DNA of 64,000 nt from Paracentrotus lividus. Its lineage: Eukaryota; Echinodermata; Echinoidea; Camarodonta; Echinidae. Location of the stretch: the NCBI GenBank assembly GCA_940671915.1, contig CALNVZ010003432.1, forward strand, positions 6,165,790 through 6,229,789. Direction: 5' to 3'. Shown here one piece after another: positions 56,173 through 64,000 of this stretch. Every line of letters begins with the position of its first letter. Positions within the stretch are counted from its first letter, which is position 1. The position numbers and the translations under genes were made by a program. Below the pieces are notes generated by a model, which saw only the letters and a list, made by a program, of their open reading frames with translations, did no database searches and was not told the DNA's origin.

Positions 56173-57984
56173 TAAATACTCACACGTATTAATTGTATGA
56201 TATTATCATACCTGATCACATTTTTATCCGGATAAAATTCTTGATACTCACAACTTCTCTTTTTATTTTTCAAACAACATTTATATCTGTATACCATGTC
56301 GTATCAATAAAACAATTAAGTTTTTATACCTATCTCTCTCAGAAAGAGAATGATATTATTCTGTCAACTACACTTCACCAAAATTGAGTGCAACTTTAGA
56401 ATGAATTTAGATACATGTTTAATATAGACATGCATAATCCAAACAATTTCCTCATCAGTTTTAATTCATGCTTTAGCACCATACATTAATTATAAAACAC
56501 GGTATCATAGCGATCGTGTAGTTGTTGCATTCTAATATACCAGTAGCCTTTGGGTTGAGTGGACATTATTATAGAACCCTTAGCGAGCTATAATTCTATT
56601 CTGAAGATATTTACTATCACTATACACTGAGGGTAAAACCCGTCTACCGATAAACGTTAGTTGTATGGGTTTATTTCTTTTCTTTTTTTTTTTTTTTAAC
56701 AAAATTGCAAAAATAATCTATTGTTCAAATTCAGCAAATTGTTTTAACCCATTCCCAAAATTGAAAAACTCATATTTTACATTTCCGGTGAGCATGCAAT
56801 AAAACAGACGAAAATACGAGGTATATTACCTTAAAAAAACATAGATAATCTTTGAACGAAGACATAATTTCATACTTTTACAAAGACAATTAGCAGATGC
56901 TTCAAAATTGTACCGGATTCAATGGTAAATATTCCATGTAATTTTCATAATCGAGCATGAAAACACAATGACTGATGTGGACATGCTGAACAAACGGCAA
57001 CACATGATGAAAGACCTCACTCCTTCCCTTATTCATACTCTACCGACAAACCTGGATTTATTATTTTACTATTCAAATATTAATGCGAAGAAATATCATC
57101 ATGCATTATGATCATATAAAAAATTATGATTTTTTTTTTTTAGAGAATGCGATATGTTTGGTCAAACTAGAATCATTATAATGGTAGAAACGCATCCCCT
57201 TTGACAAAAGACTTGTAAATTTATATTTTGCATATTGAAGAACAGATTTCTTCTGTGTTTTAACTTCACCAGTCAAGTAAAGCTTAACGCAATTGATATT
57301 TTCAATAGAAATTGTGGCATTGAATGGTTTTGTGAAGGTTACGATTAATTTCAAAATAGTATGATACTAACTTCGTAAGATATTTGACATAATGCCAGCA
57401 TAATGCCTGCTAATGATAATATTTTCACTATACAGCTTAATGTACAAAATTTTATAGAAAGCTCATTGAAATGTTAAAATCCAATACCATACAAACATTC
57501 ACACATAAAATATCAATGGTTACATTAAAAATGATTGACAAATTATCATTTAACTGAATGAATTGAAGAAAAATCTCATATTCATCGTTTTTTTTTCCAT
57601 AAACAATGTCCAGATATTCAAAATAAATTGACTGACATAACTGCAATATTACTAATTTCAGTGCAGTGTTCATACATGCATAATTATGTGCAGAATCAAT
57701 GGCAAATACAAAATGCCCCGTTTATCCGCATACTTTTGGATAATTTATTACACTAATATTAACAACAAAGCGATTACATTACGCCATGATCTACCAAAAA
57801 TAATATATTTTTGTTTATCGTACAATCTATATACAAAGATATTAACATTTACATGACTGTAGACAAATTAATATATTTGAATGAAAACAATCGCGCTATA
57901 AAAATGGTATAACTTTTGGATGGCAACATTTTATATGACATAACATGATAATGAATTTACAAAATCAAAAATAATCAAACGATT

Positions 57985-58158
57985 ACAGCGGCGAATCCAG
58001 AATTTGAAAATAAAGATGGGGGAGGGGCGCAGTCCATGGTGTAATAATAAGTAAGGGGTGAGGCGGAAATTTATCCGATTTTAATATCATTATATACAGT
58101 CAATAAGGGGTTTAAAAAATAAGGGCGCCACCTGTTGCGCTCCCTAGATTCGCCACTG
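57985..58158. mobile_element. Miniature element with GGCGAATCC ends
   Basis: Left end cagcggcgaatccaga and right end tagattcgccact are inverted repeats. The phrase 'cgattttaa..t...acagtcaat' is shared with 25043-25187. It ends about 27 bp from the gene C stop codon. Confidence 0.6.
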
Positions 58159-58184
58159 GACAATAAAAATTCAAATATAATTTA

Positions 58185-59998
58185 TCAAACATAGTAGTCA
58201 GACGGGTGCTTAGTTCTCTTAATTCCTTCGCGTAATTCAGTGATGAGGTCACGTGGTTGGATGATCAAGATAAGTTTATTCTCATCTGATAAGCTTTCCA
58301 GTCTTTGTTTTACCTGTAGAATGAAAAAGAGAATAGCAATCTCGTGATAACCAGATAACTATATGTGAATATATTCTAATAGGAAAATTGATCTACCGTA
58401 CAGAGTGGGCCATTTTAATATTCACAATCCTCATCGGTAAGACTGCGGCAGCTACAAAATATAAAGTTAAGGGTCCATAGGACTCCGTTGTGGGTCCATC
58501 AACATTGAAGAACGGCCAGTCTGCGAATGCGGAGAGAAGGAGATCATGAGTCACCTTCTACAATGCATTTTCTGCCTACCCCCTGTTCCAAGCTGATCTT
58601 ACTACTCTTTCGCCTAATTGGATCGCCTGCGTTCAGTATTTAATGGGTAGAGTCTGATTCAGATTAAGTCCTCTAAGAATTGTAAACAGATACAATGTTA
58701 CAATAAAACAGAACAATGAGAGAAAGGACTCGAAAAGAAGGAGAAGTGGGTCGATAGGGGTTATAATACACCATTCCGGGTGAATTATCCGCTCATGGCT
58801 CCTAATGCCTAATGGACCCAAAATGGGGTCCCTTAAACCCTTCATTTTTTTTTTCATTTTTTTTTTTTTTTTTAACATTGTTACAAACGTACCTCATCTT
58901 GTGCACACTTGAGTAGTGGGATAGGTTGATGAGCCAGCTCAGTCACTACCCATTCACACTGCTTATTGCTGAGCACAGCTGAAGTTTTTGGGCTGATCCC
59001 ACCATCTAGGGCTGCTCCACTTACACCCCTTATCTGGAGTTGAGGCAGCGAAAAAATAAATTGATACAATATTCTACCTCAACAAAAACCGCAATCGTGC
59101 TTCAAAATGCATCTAATGTAGAATCCTCGGGACCAAAATTTGGCGTCATCATCCGAAAGTCGTGACTGGGATTCGAACCTTGATCCATTTTTATAAGTTT
59201 GTGGGCCTTTTTAGAGAAAATAAGTGAAATCATTTGAACTGTTTACACTGTGGAAAAAGAAAATCACCTTACAAACTGATGCGGATCGGAACGAAGTTCG
59301 TATCCCAGTCACGTCTTTCGGATTGTAACGTCACAGGTTGGTCCCAGACGTAAATAATGCGTCAGTGTGACATTATGCGTCGCTGCGACATTACCGGTTG
59401 TTGATAACAATCTATATTTGACCTTATCCATATTTTTTCTATATGCAAGGTTCTGATGTACCGCTATAACATAGGCAGCTCACTGTGAAATATACGAGTG
59501 ATTAATGATAAATAACAAACCTCATTCTTATGTGTCTCCAGGCCCCATCCAGTCTGACTCGCTGTTCTGTTTAGTTCTTTGATAGAGGCATGCGGTAAAC
59601 GCTTTATCACCAATGGGATCTGTGTCAATGTAAAATAAATAAGACCAACTTTCTCAGATAATCATAACAATATAGATGCTAAAACATAAACGCAACAAAA
59701 GGGGTCTCTTATGTACAAAATTTAAACATTAAAGAAGATTACCACTGTATGATTCAGGTCGAATATAAACATTACCAGGTTGCTGTATTAATATATATCA
59801 ACAGGAAATTATTTCAAAAGAAACTGAATATTTTGGAATTTTTTTAAAACAGGTCAAGGATTTTGTGTGGTTCCAGAATTAATGTTACAATTTTTTGATG
59901 ACTTAATTGATAAATTGTTATTTTCATCTCAAAGTAACAAAGACCATTTTCATTGCAAAAAATCCGTCTCTGACAATCAAACAGAAGTTTCTACTTTT

Positions 59999-60039
<41 letters not shown>

Positions 60040-60097
60040 CTCCCTCTGTCTGTCTGTCTCTGTCTCTGTCTCCCCCCTCTCTCTCTGTCTCTCTCTT

Positions 60098-60181
<84 letters not shown>

Positions 60182-63100
60182 ATGCTCACATTCTCCATTT
60201 CTCTTCGTGTATTCTCACTTCTAAAGTCAATCAGAAACAATCATACATACAAAAAATCGTTTTCGGAAAGAAATAGAAAATAGAAGAATCCTACCTCGCT
60301 CTTTGCATTAGAACCGATGAGGGCGTGGACGAACTCTGGTCCGTTCTCGCCAACGTGGATATCATTGACCTGTAGAATGACGTCACCAACATGTAGCTTA
60401 CCATGGAGTTTGTCTGACAGTTCTTTCTTCCAACCCGCGATCCTATTCAATGAACACAGATCACTTTTTTTAAGGGATTGTTTGATTTCGTTTAGGATCT
60501 TAAAGATAAATCACTCTTCCAGCTAATGCCGTCATAATTGCAAACCTTTAGGTTAGAAAGGAATTACTTGAGATTTATTTTTAAGCCAATCGGCCGTTTA
60601 ATTGTCGAGATTTGATGACTGAATATCACCATTTCATAAGCGTACCTCTAGGGACACTTAGAATTGCACAGCAGTCTAGGAATGAAAAATAATCTGGTAT
60701 TTCCGGTCACTTACCATTTTCACCTTCTTCAAGCATGAAGCTATGGAAATGACATTTTTAGAGTTTTATCTCGAACCATTATTACATGCACTGACAGCGT
60801 GTGGGCCCCTTATCTCTTTTTTTTTTTATTTATTTTTTTTAATTTTATTTTTTTTATTTTACATAGGCCTATTCCCTTTAAGGGGAAGTTCACCCCAGAA
60901 ATTATTTGGTTTTTAAAAAGGCAGAAAAATAATTGAGAATATGAGTGAAGGTTTGAGTGAAATTCACCAAAGTATAACGAAGTAACAGTTTTGATTTTGT
61001 GACGTCACGTGCGAGGTGATCTCCAATGATTTTGTTTATGTAACTTTCATAAATTTATCTCTTTTTTCGAGGTTGCTTTGAAGCAATAGATCTATTTTAT
61101 AAAGGCATTTACATGTTTATAGACTTAGGTTTAAATGGTATATCGACAGCATAGGTAAAATAATTAATATTCTTCACATAAAGTAACAATTTACGGATAA
61201 TGGAGACCAGCTCACAAATGAAGTCATAAAATCAACACATTCATTGCTTCGTTATTCTATGGTGAATTTTCTTTACAATTTTTTTTTTTTAATAGTAAAA
61301 TAAATTCCAGGGTGAACTTCCCCTTTGAGACTCGATGATTCATTGCGTCTACATAACCAAAGTCTTCAAAAATAATTGAAAACGAGAAATCTCACCAATT
61401 TAAATTCTAAATTACATAAGTTTATCATGATGTAGTGTAATAACCGCAATATCCATTCTTTTATAAACTTAATGAAGCATATTGAAGCAAACAATTCTTT
61501 TATTCATAAAACATTTTTTTTTTCACTGTCTGTGTCTCTTTCTCTTTCTCTTTTCAAATCGATATATTTCGGACATTTTTTTATTTCTACTTTTATTTTT
61601 GGGGGGAGGGGGGGGGATGGGGAGGGGGTCAGGATCCTTTTGGGGCCTTTACATAAAGAGTTTCTATGTGGATATCTTTGTAACTACCATGGTAACGTTT
61701 CTCAACAGCCAATCAAACGCCAGTATTTCATGAAAATTAACGTGTTCTATGCAAAGTCACCCATGTTTATTACTTTTAAATAATGAATGCGGTTATAATA
61801 ATCACTATCGTAAAAATAAAATGTTAATCAAGATTATTTGTATAAGATTATTGAAATGTGTTATGTACAATGAAGATATTTTGTTTTGCTTGTTTTGAAT
61901 AATATTATTACTGATATATAAATGTATAAGGACCCCATGGAAGAACAGTGGTATTTTGTAAATACCGCTGAAATGGGCTATCCGCCGTATTCTTTAATGT
62001 ACCATGTATAATGTAAATGTAATGTTTTACGGAAATAAAAACAAACAAACAAACAAACAAACAAACATCCTGACATACTTACATTATTTCATTGTTGACT
62101 TTCACGAGTACCAATGCATTTTTGATGTCGTTTTGTGGCACAGTAACATTGCACGACCTACAGGATTGTTCATATACCATGTTCCTGGGTAATAAGAGAA
62201 ACAGAAAATAAAAATACTAGCGTATAGGACGACCCATAAACGGTAGGCCTATCTGAATTACAGTATATCAACAGTGTGAAAATGGGCCAAACCCACACAG
62301 TCGATTCTGTGAACACAGTCCAAGTCCTAATTCACAATAATTACGACGACTGTGTAGACTTGGCCCATTTTCACAGTGTTGGTACTGAATTACGGCACAG
62401 TGTGACCCTTGTGTGACATATTGTGTTCACACTGTGGGACACTGCGCTTTTTTCCAGCAGGGGCGGATATAAACCTCTTCATAGTAGGTATGCTGTGGTG
62501 ATAGAAAACTCTGAGGAGACAAAAGATTGGAAGGGCAAGCGATTATGTGTTAACAATGGCTTGCCCCTCCCATCTTTCGTCTCCTCAGAGCTTTCCGACG
62601 CCAAAGTAGGAACGGTCCTTACCCCACATCCTTCCAATCCATTTCCTGGTTAGGTTTAGGTAGAGGCCTTCTGATTGTATTCGGGTTGGAGAATAGTCTC
62701 TTCCTGTCAAGATCAGGATTGGATCCTCCTGATGATCGTTTATCATCTTCTTCCTCGATCACCTCTTCATCAACCTTCCCGTCTTCCTCCTCGTCCACTG
62801 CATCTTCCTTTCTAAGTTGGCGGAATTTCGTCAGTCGGTCGTACGGTGGTTCGACCTCGGGATCCTCCGTGGGTTCTTCTGTGATCTCGTCATCTTCTTC
62901 TTCGTCTTCCGGAGCAATGATCTCAGATTTTCGCAATGGTCGACTCGGAGTTCGTTTTGGTCGAATCGCCGGACCGGGTTTTCTGACTGGAATAGGGCCG
63001 TATGGTACTTCATTGTGCTCGAGCTGTTTTGCTATGTCTAGCAGTCGGGGATAACACAGAATTAATATGATTTTTTTTTAATGTACATGTAAATGATACT

Positions 63101-63686
63101 CTTCCATATGACTTTAAATGTTCATGCATAACTAATGACTATGATTCATAGTGTATTTGTTTGTTTCTTTGTTCCTTTGTTTGCTTGTTTTTAAACAACG
63201 AAGGAAACTGACCAGAAATACATAATATGAAACAATGAGCAAAGAAATGAGTTTCCATCTGGATGAAGCTGAGACTTCCAGCTCTAGCTACCTGCTCAGC
63301 TATGGCAAACCCATACTGACATTCATCCTAGAAACTTTTCAATGCTCGAGCAAAATCCCTTTGGAACTCCGTTTTCTTTGCTCATTTTTTAAATATTTTG
63401 TTTTGTTTTGTTTTGTTTTGTTTTTGTTTTTTTGTTACGTAGCAAGTCCACCATTGAGCACATGCCCCCTTTTTTCCACGCTGCGGTCATTTTCTGCCCG
63501 TCAACGGTATGCGCTCTTTTCTTCGGGCCTGGCAAATCAATAATTACCTTTGACTTTGTTCATAGTCTTCCACTTTGCGACAGAAGGCGATTTCTTCGGA
63601 AGCTTTGGGACGTCGTCCACTGCCACGCCTTCGGGTTCGCTTAGTTGCCGTTCTATCTTGAGGATCGCCTTCTGATAGTTAGGATC
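58185..63686 (-). CDS. Gene C: PDZ/PDZ scaffold protein (tandem paralogue 3), 5' end outside window
   Basis: Seven exons seen (390 aa): 63548-63686, 62623-63037, 62083-62184, 60295-60442, 59521-59619, 58893-59033, 58185-58313. The first enters in phase 0, exactly where the PH-like exons of genes A and B end, so a PH domain is expected beyond position 64000. The linker is Lys- and Pro-rich, with acidic clusters (APEDEEEDDEITEE, VIEEEDDK). PDZ1 has NALVLVKV, with Ala where the binding-loop Gly is usual, and LHVGDVILQVN. PDZ2 has GWGLET, then WVVTELAHQPI and LILIIQPRDLI. The C-terminus is SDYYV. Exon phases equal those of A and B, and the 148-nt and 102-nt exons are kept. The acceptor of the first exon lies in an AT-rich tract (ttattattataag). 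Confidence 0.85.
60003..60182. repeat. (CT)n microsatellite in gene C intron
   Basis: About 180 bp of CT/GTCT units about 110 nt downstream (gene strand) of the donor of exon 60295-60442. On the gene strand it is purine-rich. Confidence 0.9.
60879..61327. mobile_element. About 450-bp element with TIR AAGGGGAAGTTCACCC
   Basis: Starts ttaaggggaagttcacccc and ends gggtgaacttcccctttga. The interior carries tgacgtcac and the blocks shared with 14650-15120. No reading frame of note. It lies in a gene C intron. Confidence 0.8.
62271..62385. mobile_element. Small palindromic element, gene C intron
   Basis: Arms acagtgtgaaaatgggccaa and ttggcccattttcacagtgt are perfect inverted repeats around a centre of about 75 bp. 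Further acagtgtga/tcacactgt motifs follow to 62440. Confidence 0.7.
62509..62591. repeat. Hairpin with 30-bp arms next to a gene C exon
   Basis: Arms ctctgaggagacaaaagatt and, inverted, ctctgaggagacgaaagatg continue to gggcaagc. It ends about 30 bp from the donor edge of exon 62623-63037. It may be the end of a miniature element starting at a cggata motif near 62463. Confidence 0.6.
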
Positions 63687-64000
63687 CTTATAATAATAAA
63701 AAAAATATATAAAGCATTTCTAAAGCGCCATCTTTCGAGTTTAAACTATTCAGAGGCGCAGAGGGAAAAGGTAAAGTGAATTGGAAACGTAGGGAGAAGG
63801 ATACAAGAACATAAGGTAACGAAAATAAAGAGAGAACATATAGGACTTCAAATCAGATTTAAATCTATCAAAGGATTCTGCTCATCGGATCCTCAGTGGT
63901 AGAGCGTTCCACAGAAATGGGGCTGAAAATGAGAAAGTCTTTTCTCCTAGCAAAGATGAATTTCTTGGAACAGTTAACTGTTTGGAATTAGTACAGCGGA
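63687..64000. other. Right-edge intron of gene C
   Basis: No exon recognised. The sequence from 'aaagcatttctaaagcgcca' to 'tacagcgga' resembles a dispersed repeat, but no second copy is present here to prove it. The PH-like exons of gene C should lie further right. Confidence 0.3.

Larger units (their letters stand above)
54036..58184. other. Intergenic stretch between genes B and C
   Basis: No supported coding exon. Minus-strand donors gtaagt (edge about 54562) and gtatgt (edge about 54809) upstream of gene B could end untranslated leader exons. Contents: (CT)n runs near 55498-55550, the GAGACG-rich element at 55893-56172, AT-rich sequence, and a GGATCC-type miniature element at 57985-58158. 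Confidence 0.4.

Noticed and set aside
62686..63054. Ser-rich plus-strand frame of 122 aa
   Set aside because: Antisense shadow of the acidic linker exon of gene C. It has no splice or homology support.
25404..63686. One giant multi-PDZ gene spanning the three copies
   Set aside because: Genes A and B each have their own ATG-initiated PH exon and their own stop-containing last exon, so separate tandem genes fit better.

Overview
This is an intron-rich, AT-rich animal nuclear genomic window. Every confident gene is on the minus strand. Small coding exons (about 90-660 nt) are separated by introns of 0.3-3 kb packed with miniature inverted-repeat elements, tRNA-derived SINEs, homopolymer runs and simple repeats. 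There are no bacterial operons, CRISPR arrays or rRNA genes. The repeat style, a secreted proteinase-K-type protease and a death-domain remnant suggest a marine invertebrate deuterostome, most likely an echinoderm such as a sea urchin. That identification is inference, not proof.

Layout. 1-6.2 kb: AT-rich repetitive DNA with a recurring short hairpin, then a GC-rich patch and one miniature element. 6.28-12.55 kb: a complete 8-exon gene for a secreted subtilisin-family (S8, proteinase K-like) serine protease, 389 aa, with signal peptide, I9 propeptide and the Asp/His/Ser triad. 15.9-17.1 kb: the last two coding exons of an unrecognised gene. 17.95-18.85 kb: an isolated terminal coding exon and a frame-broken death-domain segment. 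19-25.3 kb: repeats only.

25.4-63.7 kb holds the most interesting content: three tandem, same-strand paralogues of a scaffold family that I could not match to a named protein. Gene A (25404-36211, 11 exons, 560 aa) and gene B (46297-54035, 10 exons, 792 aa) are complete. Gene C (58185-63686) runs off the right edge. Each complete copy reads: N-terminal PH-like domain, long charged or Ser/Pro-rich linker, canonical PDZ domain, second divergent PDZ-like domain with a shared W-V-x-T-E-x-x-H-Q-P signature, and a C-terminus ending [S/T]-D-Y-x-[V/L]. Exon phases are identical across the copies and several exon lengths are too (233, 148 and 96 nt).

Downstream of gene B, the end of its terminal exon has been tandemly copied and partly expanded into a 22-bp minisatellite. 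A 1148-bp inverted-repeat element then interrupted that minisatellite. The protease probably acts outside the cell. The PH-PDZ-PDZ proteins are probably intracellular membrane-associated scaffolds. Nothing in the sequence links the two functionally.

All gene models were read by eye from reverse-complement translation and splice consensus. Untranslated exons and promoters are largely undetermined.
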